Below, in pieces: positions 43,931 through 52,273 of a DNA stretch of 64,000 nt (position 1 is its first letter; each line of letters starts with the position of its first letter). Under the pieces are notes generated by a model. That model had not been told where the DNA came from. It did no database searches and worked only from the letters and a program-made list of their open reading frames with translations. Source of the DNA: Desulfovermiculus halophilus DSM 18834 (lineage in GTDB: Bacteria; Desulfobacterota; Desulfovibrionia; Desulfovibrionales; Desulfothermaceae); contig NZ_JIAK01000004.1 of the NCBI RefSeq assembly GCF_000620765.1, forward strand, positions 62,001 to 126,000, read 5' to 3'. The position numbers and the translations under genes are program-made.

Positions 43931-45479
43931 ATGTGCAAACCGCTTCCCTTCCTGGTCCTGGGCCTGACCATCTTCCTTGTCAGTCTGAATTTTGCCGCGT
44001 ATTCAGCCCAGCCCCACCTGGTCTTCACCAAAGAGCACTCCGGGACGGTCCCCCCCCCCGGAGTGCTTCGTGCATACCGTACGCAAGGGGGAGTACCTGT
44101 ACTCCATCCTCCGCTCCCTGCAGATACCGGAAGACAGGCTGGGTACCTGGGCCCGCAGGGTCATCGCCTTGAACCCCCACCTTGCAGACCCGGATGTCCT
44201 TCAGCCCGGAACCCGCCTCTATCTCCCCCGGTCCCTGAAGGCACGCACCGAGAGCGGCCGGGATGGTCACAGTCCGAAGTCCGGGACAGCTCCGATCAGA
44301 AGCGTGCCGTATACCGTCCAAACCCCAAGATCGGCCTCGTCTCTGCTCCAAGACCGGCTCCCGGCTCAAACCCCGGCTGCGCAGAAACGATACGCCCGGC
44401 TCTTTCGGGCCATGAACCCCCAGGCCGACGAAGGCCTGCTTTCCCCCGGACAGACCGTCTATCTCCCCCGCCCCCTGCACCAGACAAAAGCCCCCCAGTC
44501 CACCGGCGGTCCGGAGCAGACTGCCGCAACCCGGCATCCTGGCTCCTCCCCGCCTGATTCCCCGGCCCCGGGGATCTCCAACCGGGAGCTGGTGATTACC
44601 CGCCTCTCGCGCATGGACTTCAGCATCTCCCGGGAGGGAGAGGTCATTTACCCTTACGGCCGGGGGCAATGGGTCCGGGTCCATCTGGGCTCCACCCCCC
44701 TGGTCACCGCGCCCTGGGGCGCATCGGTCCTGCTCGACCCCGGATCGGGCATGGACGCAGCCAAAGCCCGGGCCCTGTCCTCGGCCGGGCTTTGGGTATG
44801 TCCGGTGCCATCCGACTGGTCCCCGGCAAACGTGTTCTCAGCCCTGGAACAGACCTGCCGGTCCGGTTTTGTGGCCTGGTCAGAAAAGAGCCCGCTGATC
44901 ATCAGTCTGCCTCAGGGGCCCAGGATTGAAATCAAGGCCCCGACCATCCTTGGGGTGCACGGCAGGGCCAAACCCAGGTTTACGGTCTATGCCCCCTCTC
45001 CTGCCAGCCTGGGGCATATCCCGTCTTTGCTCCTCGGCTATCTGCAGGGACAGGACATCACCATCCTGCCCCCGGAGAAGGCCGCCGGCTCCCCCGAAAA
45101 TGCCCTGCATATCCCGCCCAGGGAGCACCTGCTTACCCCCTCCCTGTCCAGAACCGAGCTTGTGTCCATGCATCAAAGCCTGGGTGCCGGCGGGGAGGGC
45201 ACAGCACCCAACCGCCCCCGCTCTGCCGGAGAGACCCTGGTCCCCAAAAGCCTGCATCTGTCCTGGGTCTCCCCCGACGGCTTGGAGATCGGGCTGTACC
45301 TCGATGGGTACAGATCCCCTCTTGCTCCGGACAGCCTCTTTTTCCTTCCCCCGAAGCAATCAGATCCCTATCTGCTTGCTTTGCTCAATCTCATGGGATA
45401 TGCTGCGTATAGGCTTGATTTCTCAGCCGTCATGCGTGCCGGTCCCCCCAGAGGGACTCCCACTGCACATTCCTTTTGA
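43931..45479 (+). CDS. Secreted LysM-domain protein, frame broken at a poly-C tract
   Basis: The reading frame from 43931 encodes a good signal peptide (LPFLVLGLTIFLVSLNFAAY, then SAQPH). The frame carrying the body is offset by one base. The switch is at a run of ten C (44050-44059). With nine C the frames join into one 515-residue protein reading HSGTVPPPECFVHTVRKGEY. The body has an N-terminal LysM module (~residues 45-100), probably a second LysM-like stretch (~115-175) and a long C-terminal part I cannot name. As sequenced, full-length export would fail, unless slippage or a sequencing error is involved. Downstream is a trehalose synthase. Confidence 0.75.
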
Positions 45480-45505
45480 ACCCAAGGATGAAGCGGAGTT
45501 CACCC

Positions 45506-46891
45506 ATGCAGCAAAACACAGGCCCCACCCACGTCACGACTTTGGAGACCTTTCACCCCGAGCATATCTACAAGCCGGAAGAGTTTGCTCCCTATATCGG
45601 CGATGCCCGGGTCGAGGCCCTGAAGCAGACCGCAGCGCCACTGGAGGGCAAAGGGTGGACCAACGTCAACTCCACCCTGATCGGCGGCGGTGTGGCCGAG
45701 ATCCTGTCCAGCGCCGTTCCCCTGGCCCTGGGCCTGGGGATCAATGCCCATTGGCACGTGATCCGGGGCAATGACAATTTCTTTCAGGTCACCAAAAAGT
45801 TTCACAACATGCTCCAGGGCATGGAGCTGCCCATCGGACTGGAGGAGATCTTCCAGGCCTACCTGAACACCATTGACGAGAACGCCAAGAACACCTTCAT
45901 TGCCTCCGACCTGGTGGTTATTCACGACCCCCAGCCCGCGGCCATGGTCATGAACGGCCTGATCTTCGGCAACATCCTCTGGCGCTGTCACATCGACACC
46001 TCAGCCCCGAGCGAAATCGTCTGGCGCTTCCTGCTGCCCTACATCAACCATTGCGCCGGAGCCATCTTCACTATTCCGGAGTTCATCGGCCCGGGCCTGC
46101 AGATCCCCCTGTACCAGATTTATCCCTGCATCAATCCCCTGGCCCCCAAAAACCGCCACAGGTCGGATCAGGAAGCCCTGAGCACCCTGGACAGCCTGTT
46201 TTCCGCCCACGGCGTGGACCCGGAGCGGCCGATCGTGGCGGCCATCTCCCGCTACGACATCCACAAAAACCAGTCCACAATCATTTCAGCCTTTCAGGAA
46301 TACAAACGCCGGGTCAAGCCCGATCCGGCCCCCTACCTGATTTTTGTCGGCAACACCGCCTCCGACGACCCGGAGGGCGGAGCCATGCTGGAGAAGCTTC
46401 AGGAGCAGGCCGATGGTGACCCGGACATCATCTTCTGGGTCAATGTGGATGACAATGACGAGGTTGTCGGCGCCCTGATGCACCTGGCCCGGGTCTTTGT
46501 CCACGTCTCTACCAAGGAGGGCTTCGGCCTGGTGGTTACGGAAGCAATGTGGCAGGGAGCTCCGGTCATCGGCTCCAAGGTCGGGGGGATAGCCACCCAG
46601 ATCGCCCACGGCCAGACCGGGTTTCTGGTCGATCCCCTGGATGTGGAATCCATTGTCCAGCGCCTGGACTATCTGCTGACCCATCCTGAGGAGGCCCAGG
46701 GCATGGGCGAGCAGGCCAGGGAGCATGTGCGCACCCACTTCCTGATCCCTGAGCTGGTCCGCAGGTATATGATCCTCATGCAGTACTATTCCGGGCTCAA
46801 CTCCGAGGCCCCGGACTTTCGGCTCAACGATCTGAGCTACAGCGAAGTCTTGAGCCTCATGCGCCCGGTCCCTCCCTTTCTCCAGGGATAA
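45506..46891 (+). CDS. treT: Trehalose synthase-like glycosyltransferase (TreT type, GT4)
   Basis: A 461-residue GT-B enzyme of the trehalose glycosyltransferring synthase group, which makes trehalose from NDP-glucose and glucose. WTNVNSTLIGGGVAEILSS, VVIHDPQPAAMVMNG and ILWRCHIDTSAPS mark the acceptor half. PIVAAISRYDIHKNQSTII and STKEGFGLVVTEAMWQGAPV mark the nucleotide-sugar half, with the usual E-x7-E replaced by the KEGFGLVVTE form. GGAG precedes the ATG at 45506. pgm and glgX elsewhere in the window could supply glucose phosphates. The exact reaction is inferred. Confidence 0.88.
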   Translation: MQQNTGPTHVTTLETFHPEHIYKPEEFAPYIGDARVEALKQTAAPLEGKGWTNVNSTLIGGGVAEILSSAVPLALGLGINAHWHVIRGNDNFFQVTKKFHNMLQGMELPIGLEEIFQAYLNTIDENAKNTFIASDLVVIHDPQPAAMVMNGLIFGNILWRCHIDTSAPSEIVWRFLLPYINHCAGAIFTIPEFIGPGLQIPLYQIYPCINPLAPKNRHRSDQEALSTLDSLFSAHGVDPERPIVAAISRYDIHKNQSTIISAFQEYKRRVKPDPAPYLIFVGNTASDDPEGGAMLEKLQEQADGDPDIIFWVNVDDNDEVVGALMHLARVFVHVSTKEGFGLVVTEAMWQGAPVIGSKVGGIATQIAHGQTGFLVDPLDVESIVQRLDYLLTHPEEAQGMGEQAREHVRTHFLIPELVRRYMILMQYYSGLNSEAPDFRLNDLSYSEVLSLMRPVPPFLQG

Positions 46892-46971
46892 GGGCCCGAG
46901 CCCGCCAGCCGGGATAGCGCGGGTCCACCGCCTCTTTCCGGCCGGCGGCGCCTGCTCTGGGCCGGGAGAAG

Positions 46972-48327
46972 CTAGGGGGAAAAGAGGCGGGTCATATCCC
47001 GGATGTTGGCTATGGGCAGGGTTGTTCGCCCCGGCGACGAGGCCTGGGAGGAGCGGTCACCGCCTGCCGGGCAGACCACGGGATGGTATCCCAGGGATGC
47101 CGCCTGTCTGCGCCGCAGGTCGTGCCCGGCAATTGGCCGGATCTGACCGCTTAAGTCCACTTCTCCCCAGAACACCGCCCCTTCCGGCAGGGGCCGGTCG
47201 TAATACGAGGAGAGCACGGCGGCCACCAGCCCCAGGTCCAGCCCCGGCTCCTCCATCTTCAATCCGCCGCCGATCTTGGCATAGACATCCATTGCCCCCA
47301 GTCGAAGCTGCAGGCGCTTCTCCACAATGGCCAGGAGCAGATTCAGACGGTTGGAGTCAAACCCCACCGAGGTCCGCTTGGGCATTGGGCCAAAGCTCTC
47401 GGTCACCAGGGCCTGGACCTCCACCGCCAGGGCCCGCTGCCCTTCCAGGGCCATGACCAGGGCACTGCCGGACAGGGACGCATCCCTGGCCCGAAGAAAA
47501 AAGGTGGACGGATCGTGCACAATCTGCAGCCCCTTGTGCACCATCTTCAGGACCAGGATGTTGCTGGTGGGCCCATACCGGTTCTTGACCACCCGCAGGA
47601 TACGGAAATCATTGTTCCCGTCCCCCTCCATGGCCAGCACGCTGTCCACCATATGCTCCAGCAGCTTCGGCCCAGCGATCTGTCCATCCTTGGTAATGTG
47701 CCCGACCAGGATGACGCAGATCCCTCTGGTCTTGGCCGCTTCGATCAGGGCCGCGGCTACGGTGCGCACCTGGGACACGCTGCCTGCTCCGCCTTCACAC
47801 TCCTCGCTGGTCATGGTCTGTATCGAGTCGACAATGATCACTTCCGGAGCGCGGTCCTGGCTCAGACAGGCCAGGACATCGGCCAGGCGGGTCGAGCTCA
47901 GGGCCAGGATTCCCCGGCCCTGCAGCCCCAGCCGGTCAGCCCGCTGTTTGAGCTGGGGCAGGGACTCCTCCCCGGAAATATACACCGGACGGCATCCTTG
48001 CTGCTCCAGGGAGCCCATGAGCTGGAGAAGAAAGGTCGACTTGCCCACCCCCGGGGCTCCGCCCATGAGCAGGACGGAGCCCTGCATCAGCCCCTGGCCC
48101 AGAAAGGCGTCCACAGCGGCGGAACCGGTTGATATCCATTCCCGGCCCTGGATGGACACCTGGTCCAGGCTTGCCGGCCGGCCGGCCGGAGCCGCCTCAG
48201 AAGCGCTCTTGGCCTCCTGGCTGATCTCGGCGATGGTCCCCCATTGACCGCACGTGGGGCACTGCCCCTGCCACTGAGCGGTCCTGGCTCCACATTCACG
48301 GCATTCGAAATGTCTTTTGTGCTTCAT
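46972..48327 (-). CDS. radA: DNA repair protein RadA
   Basis: A 451-residue RecA-like protein that helps process recombination intermediates and migrate branches. The N-terminal zinc finger is HFECRECGARTAQWQGQCPT with C-x2-C...C-x2-C. The P-loop is LLMGGAPGVGKSTFLLQL. The RadA motif KNRYG is in VVKNRYGPTSN, and the C-terminal Lon-like domain (GLDLGLVAAVLSSYYDRPLP) is complete. The ATG at 48327 gives the usual MKHKRHFECRECG start. Confidence 0.96.
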   Translation of the reverse strand: MKHKRHFECRECGARTAQWQGQCPTCGQWGTIAEISQEAKSASEAAPAGRPASLDQVSIQGREWISTGSAAVDAFLGQGLMQGSVLLMGGAPGVGKSTFLLQLMGSLEQQGCRPVYISGEESLPQLKQRADRLGLQGRGILALSSTRLADVLACLSQDRAPEVIIVDSIQTMTSEECEGGAGSVSQVRTVAAALIEAAKTRGICVILVGHITKDGQIAGPKLLEHMVDSVLAMEGDGNNDFRILRVVKNRYGPTSNILVLKMVHKGLQIVHDPSTFFLRARDASLSGSALVMALEGQRALAVEVQALVTESFGPMPKRTSVGFDSNRLNLLLAIVEKRLQLRLGAMDVYAKIGGGLKMEEPGLDLGLVAAVLSSYYDRPLPEGAVFWGEVDLSGQIRPIAGHDLRRRQAASLGYHPVVCPAGGDRSSQASSPGRTTLPIANIRDMTRLFSP

Positions 48328-48406
48328 ACAAACCACAGCCAGCGGCCTTGCCGCGGATAGGGATCATCAAGTCCAGGTCCCAAAGCCGACTTGAGCGCCT
48401 GGGCCG

Positions 48407-49213
48407 TTATTCGGCCTGTGGACTTGGCTTTTCTGCGACCCTGGCCTGGATGACCTTCAGGCTGAACTCAGCGACGTGGTCCGGATAGTCGGCAAAGAAG
48501 GTCATAAAGTCGACCTTCTGCTGTGGCGGGAGATGAGAGTTGTTGGCCAGGACCCCGGCCGGGGCGGACAAAGCCGCCTCCAGCTCTTCCCGGCTCAAGG
48601 TCTGCAGTTCGTACACCGAGGCGGTATTCCCGCCCAGAAACACTTTCTCCTGGATCTTGTGTCCATCCCGGTCGAACAGGGAAGCAGAAATCTGCACCTT
48701 CTGCCTGGCCTGATCCGAGGTATTCTCCGCCCGCCCTTCAACGACCAGAATGCGGCCCATGTGCTCGTTTTCCACCATATACTGCCGAACGTCGCGAAGG
48801 GCAATATCCTCGGCATCAGCCGATTCTTCAGCCTTGTGATTCAGGGCCATCCCGTCCTGTTTCTGAGCCCCTCCGGACGGCCCCATGGTCTGCAGCGAGG
48901 GCCAGAAGACATACACCGCCAGGGCCGCAAGAAGGGCCAGGATCACAAGCAGAAGGACCGCGGTCCTGCGTTTCCCCGGCCGGGACGGACCGGAGCCGCG
49001 CCCGGGGAGCATCGACTCCCCGCCGTTGTTTCCAGGACCCGGGCCTTCACCATATGGTCCCCTTTCAGCCGAAGTCTCGGCTGAAATGTCGTCCTCCGGA
49101 TAGGCGGTAAAGACATGACCGCATCTGGTACACCGGACCCCGCTTCCCTCGGGTTTGACTTTCTCGTCCGAGACGCGGTATTTTGTACGGCATTGGGGGC
49201 AGGCGATGATCAT
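48407..49213 (-). CDS. MJ0042-type zinc-ribbon, membrane-anchored DUF3426-like protein
   Basis: A 268-residue protein. The N-terminus is a zinc ribbon, MIIACPQCRTKYRVSDEKV ... VRCTRCGHVF (C-x2-C twice). Then comes a Gly/Pro/Ser-rich linker, one membrane helix (~residues 85-105, AVLLLVILALLAALAVYVFW), and an extracytoplasmic domain (~140-255) like DUF3426. The family has no known reaction. The start at 49213 follows GGGAGAGTT. It is the last of the hpt-side minus-strand genes. Confidence 0.88.
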   Translation of the reverse strand: MIIACPQCRTKYRVSDEKVKPEGSGVRCTRCGHVFTAYPEDDISAETSAERGPYGEGPGPGNNGGESMLPGRGSGPSRPGKRRTAVLLLVILALLAALAVYVFWPSLQTMGPSGGAQKQDGMALNHKAEESADAEDIALRDVRQYMVENEHMGRILVVEGRAENTSDQARQKVQISASLFDRDGHKIQEKVFLGGNTASVYELQTLSREELEAALSAPAGVLANNSHLPPQQKVDFMTFFADYPDHVAEFSLKVIQARVAEKPSPQAE

Positions 49214-49266
49214 AACTCTCCCGTGGCACGGTTTGGTGGAGAATGGGGCCGGCACAGCCGGGATGC

Positions 49267-49818
49267 TCAGCCGCGGGGTGCGGATGCGGGTTCAGTCAGC
49301 TCGTAGATGGCGTCCAGCTGCCGATACGCCTCAGCGCAGTCCAGCCCGTATCCAACCACAAACCCCTTATCCAGAGCAAACCCGTAAAAATCAACCGGCA
49401 GGTCGATTTCCCTCCGCCCGGTCTTGTGGATCAGGGAGCAGACAGCTATGCTTGACGGCCTCCTGGCCTGGAAGACCTGCTTCAGGTAGGCCAGGGTATG
49501 TCCGGTATCCACAATATCCTCGACAATGAGCACATGCTTGCCCTGGACGGACACCTCTATGTCCTTGCTGAAATGCACCTTCTCCTGCCGGGTGGTCTGC
49601 TGACCGTAGCTGGCCAGGCGGACAAAGTCCAACTCCAGCGGGGTCTGCATCTGGCGGATCAGATCGGCGAAAAAGACAAAGGCTCCCTTCAGGACACAGA
49701 CGGCCACCAAAGGGGCCTGGGCCCGGGAATAGGCGTGATCAATGGCTGCCCCCAGCTCGCTGACCCTGGCCGCAATGGTCCGGGAATCGAAAAGACAGTG
49801 CATGGAATCGGAAGGCAT
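49267..49818 (-). CDS. hpt: Hypoxanthine phosphoribosyltransferase
   Basis: A 183-residue purine-salvage enzyme joining hypoxanthine (or guanine) to PRPP. The PRPP-binding loop is VLIVEDIVDTGHTLAYL. The flexible loop is around SYGQQTTRQEKV, and VDFYGFALDKGFVVGYGLDC fits the C-terminus. AAGGGGAGAAA precedes the ATG at 49818. It lies 53 bases upstream of the zinc-ribbon gene on the same strand. Confidence 0.94.
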   Translation of the reverse strand: MPSDSMHCLFDSRTIAARVSELGAAIDHAYSRAQAPLVAVCVLKGAFVFFADLIRQMQTPLELDFVRLASYGQQTTRQEKVHFSKDIEVSVQGKHVLIVEDIVDTGHTLAYLKQVFQARRPSSIAVCSLIHKTGRREIDLPVDFYGFALDKGFVVGYGLDCAEAYRQLDAIYELTEPASAPRG

Positions 49819-49880
49819 TTTCTCCCCTTGCAGACACCTTCAGCCCCGGGCTGTACCCAAGGCACAGCCGGAGGCAGCAT

Positions 49881-50345
49881 TTACAGATCCACCAGCATGG
49901 CCACCTCGTCGCAGCAGTCGGGAAACTTCGGGCAGTTCAAGCAGTCCGCCCAGATCTTCTGGGGCAAAACATCTTTCTCCACCACTTCAAATCCCATTTT
50001 ATAAAAGAATTCCGTCTGGTAGGTCAATGTAAAAATCCTATACACCCCAAGAGTCAGGGCTTCACTCAGACTGGCATCCACCAGCCGCCGTCCCCAGCCC
50101 TGCCCCTGGAATGCGTCGCTGACAATCAGGGACCGGATTTCAGCCAGGTTCTCCCAGGTGATGGTTAACGCGCAGCATCCTTGAATCCCGTTGTCGCTGT
50201 CCAGGACAAAAAAGTCGCGCAGGTGCTTGTACAGTTCGCTGTAGGAACGGGGCAGAAGGAGCCCTTGCCGGGAAAAGGTCATCAACAGCCTGTGGATCCC
50301 TTGAACATCTTGGATATTTGCCTTGCGCAAGAACAAAGAATGCAT
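49881..50345 (-). CDS. argA: N-acetyltransferase, ArgA-type (GNAT family)
   Basis: A 154-residue GNAT protein of the short N-acetylglutamate synthase type, the first step of arginine synthesis. It has LRKANIQDVQGIHRLLMTFS and the acetyl-CoA loop VSDAFQGQGWGRRLVD. The typical C-terminal LPQKIWADCLNCPKFPDCCD has four cysteines. The Cys-rich tail is shared by this sub-family. The ATG at 50345 lacks a strong ribosome site. The substrate is inferred from family alone. Confidence 0.82.
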   Translation of the reverse strand: MHSLFLRKANIQDVQGIHRLLMTFSRQGLLLPRSYSELYKHLRDFFVLDSDNGIQGCCALTITWENLAEIRSLIVSDAFQGQGWGRRLVDASLSEALTLGVYRIFTLTYQTEFFYKMGFEVVEKDVLPQKIWADCLNCPKFPDCCDEVAMLVDL

Positions 50346-50473
50346 ATGTCACACCCATGGGGACGGCTTGCAGGTGAAAAAGGAAATCCCATACTGAAAA
50401 TCATTGAAAATGACAAATAAAAATCCTACCCTATGGGAGCAAACCTTGTCCCATTAAGACGGGGTATACCGCC

Positions 50474-51535
50474 ATGACAGAAAAGACACATACCGCCCAT
50501 AACAGCGAGGAACAGTCCCAGGATCAAGAGAATCAGGACCTGGACCTGGACCTGAACGAACAGGAACTGAGCGCGGAGGACGCAGAAAGCCTGGCCGACA
50601 CTGAAGAGCAGGCATCGACTCAGGACAAGGACCCGGCGCCGCTGAACCTGCCGGTGCCCAGTCCGGGCCGGGAACTGCGCACCCAGGACGCTCTGCAGAT
50701 GTATCTGCGGGAGATCAATGCCTTCCCCCCCCTGGAGGCCAATGAAGAGTTCGAGCTGGCCCGACGGTTTCACGAGGACAACGACCATCAGGCCGCCTTC
50801 CGGCTGATCACCTCCCACCTGCGCCTGGTGGTCAAAATCGCCATGGAATTCCAGCGCAAATGGATGAAGAACGTCCTGGAGCTGATTCAAGAAGGCAATA
50901 TCGGCCTGATGAAGGCCGTGCAGAAGTTCAATCCGGACCGGGGGATCAAGTTCTCCTATTATGCCGCGTTCTGGATCAAGGCCTATATCCTTAAGTTTAT
51001 CATGGACAACTGGCGGATGGTCAAGATCGGGACCACCCAATCCCAGCGCAAGCTGTTCTACAACCTGGGCAAAGAGCGCCAGCGGCTGGAAAACCTGGGC
51101 TTTGACCCCAATTCCGAAACCTTATCCAAAAGCCTGGATGTGAGCAAGGAAGACGTGGAAGAGATGTCCATGCGCATGGGCCAGAGCGATCTGTCCCTGG
51201 ACAGTCCCTTCAGCGAGGACACCAGCACCACGCGCATGGACCTCCTCCCGGCCCTGGAAGCCAGCATTGAGGACCGCCTGGCCCAGGAAGAGATATCCGA
51301 TCACCTGCGGACCCACATCAAGACCCTGATCCCCAAGCTGAACGATAAGGAAAAGCGCATCCTCAACGAGCGTCTTCTGGCCCAGAACCCGATCACCTTG
51401 CGGGAAATCGGGGACGAGTACGGGATCACCCGGGAACGGGTCCGTCAGATCGAGGCCCGCCTGCTGCAGAAGCTCCGAGGACATCTTTCTGAATCTATTG
51501 AAGATTTTTCACCAGACTGGATCAGCCATGAATAA
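50474..51535 (+). CDS. rpoH: RNA polymerase heat-shock sigma factor (RpoH type)
   Basis: A 353-residue sigma-70 family factor. Regions 1.2-2.4 (DALQMYLREINAFPPL, MKNVLELIQEGNIGLMKAVQ, YYAAFWIKAYILKF) and 4.2 (LREIGDEYGITRERVRQIEA) are intact. The RpoH box QRKLFYNL is at residues 191-198. An acidic, low-complexity N-terminal extension of ~65 residues precedes region 1.2 and is longer than in E. coli RpoH. The gene leads a plus-strand run with short gaps or overlaps down to rpiB. A small hairpin can form over GGGG just before the ATG. Confidence 0.9.
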   Translation: MTEKTHTAHNSEEQSQDQENQDLDLDLNEQELSAEDAESLADTEEQASTQDKDPAPLNLPVPSPGRELRTQDALQMYLREINAFPPLEANEEFELARRFHEDNDHQAAFRLITSHLRLVVKIAMEFQRKWMKNVLELIQEGNIGLMKAVQKFNPDRGIKFSYYAAFWIKAYILKFIMDNWRMVKIGTTQSQRKLFYNLGKERQRLENLGFDPNSETLSKSLDVSKEDVEEMSMRMGQSDLSLDSPFSEDTSTTRMDLLPALEASIEDRLAQEEISDHLRTHIKTLIPKLNDKEKRILNERLLAQNPITLREIGDEYGITRERVRQIEARLLQKLRGHLSESIEDFSPDWISHE

Positions 51536-52268
51536 CTCTCTGCACAACCTCAAACTGGAAGCCAAGGAACTGAAAAGTCAGAATCTTCCCCGGTTCTACG
51601 ATCACTTCGCCCCCGAGCTGGCCCATTCCCGGGAGCTCTTTTTCGATCATCCTTTGATCCAGAGGTGCCGGGAAGACGCCATCCCTTTGCTCAACGATGC
51701 CTACGGACATGGCATAGAGCACAGCAAGACGGTGGCCGTAGAAGCCGGAGCCCTGATCCTGGCCGAGACAGCGGCCTGGGATATTACCTTCAGCAGACAT
51801 CTTGTGATCTTGACCCAAATCGCCGGTCTGCTCCACGACACCTGCCGGCTGGAGCAGGAGCACGCCCGCCAGGGTGCAGAGCTGAGCCGGACCATCCTGC
51901 AGGACTACCCCCTCTCCGCTCAGGACAAGGATATGATCGCCGCGGCCATCGCCAATCACGAGGCCTTCACCCGGTACGAGCCTGCAGCCGATCCGGCCGC
52001 AGACCTTATGAACAGCGCCCTGTACGATGGGGACAAGTTCCGGTGGGGACCGGACAATTTTGTGACCACCCTGTGGGAAATATGCGACTACGAGGACTGG
52101 CCCCTGACCCAGGTCGTCGAACGCTTCCCCCAGGGGCTGGAGTTCATCCAGTCCATAACCGAAACCTTCCGGACCCAGACCGGAAAGATCTACGGCCCGG
52201 AATTCATCTCCTGCGGACTGCACATCGGCCACCACCTGTACCGCCGGATGAAAAAGCTGTGCACCTAA
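51528..52268 (+). CDS. HD-domain phosphohydrolase-like protein
   Basis: A 246-residue protein with a full HD metal site: GHGIEHSKTVAVEA, IAGLLHDTCRLE (the HD pair), AAAIANHEAF and a downstream Asp in DYEDW. Such enzymes cut phosphate esters of nucleotides or second messengers. The substrate is unknown and no GGDEF or GYP signature is seen. The start at 51528 overlaps the rpoH stop by eight bases, so translation is coupled to the heat-shock factor. A TPR lipoprotein follows after five bases. Confidence 0.82.
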   Translation: MNNSLHNLKLEAKELKSQNLPRFYDHFAPELAHSRELFFDHPLIQRCREDAIPLLNDAYGHGIEHSKTVAVEAGALILAETAAWDITFSRHLVILTQIAGLLHDTCRLEQEHARQGAELSRTILQDYPLSAQDKDMIAAAIANHEAFTRYEPAADPAADLMNSALYDGDKFRWGPDNFVTTLWEICDYEDWPLTQVVERFPQGLEFIQSITETFRTQTGKIYGPEFISCGLHIGHHLYRRMKKLCT

Positions 52269-52273
52269 CGCCT

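Noticed and set aside
43992-45479. An independent LysM gene starting at 43992
   Set aside because: That start lies in the signal-peptide region in the wrong frame and has no secretion signal. A frame change at the C10 tract explains the data better.
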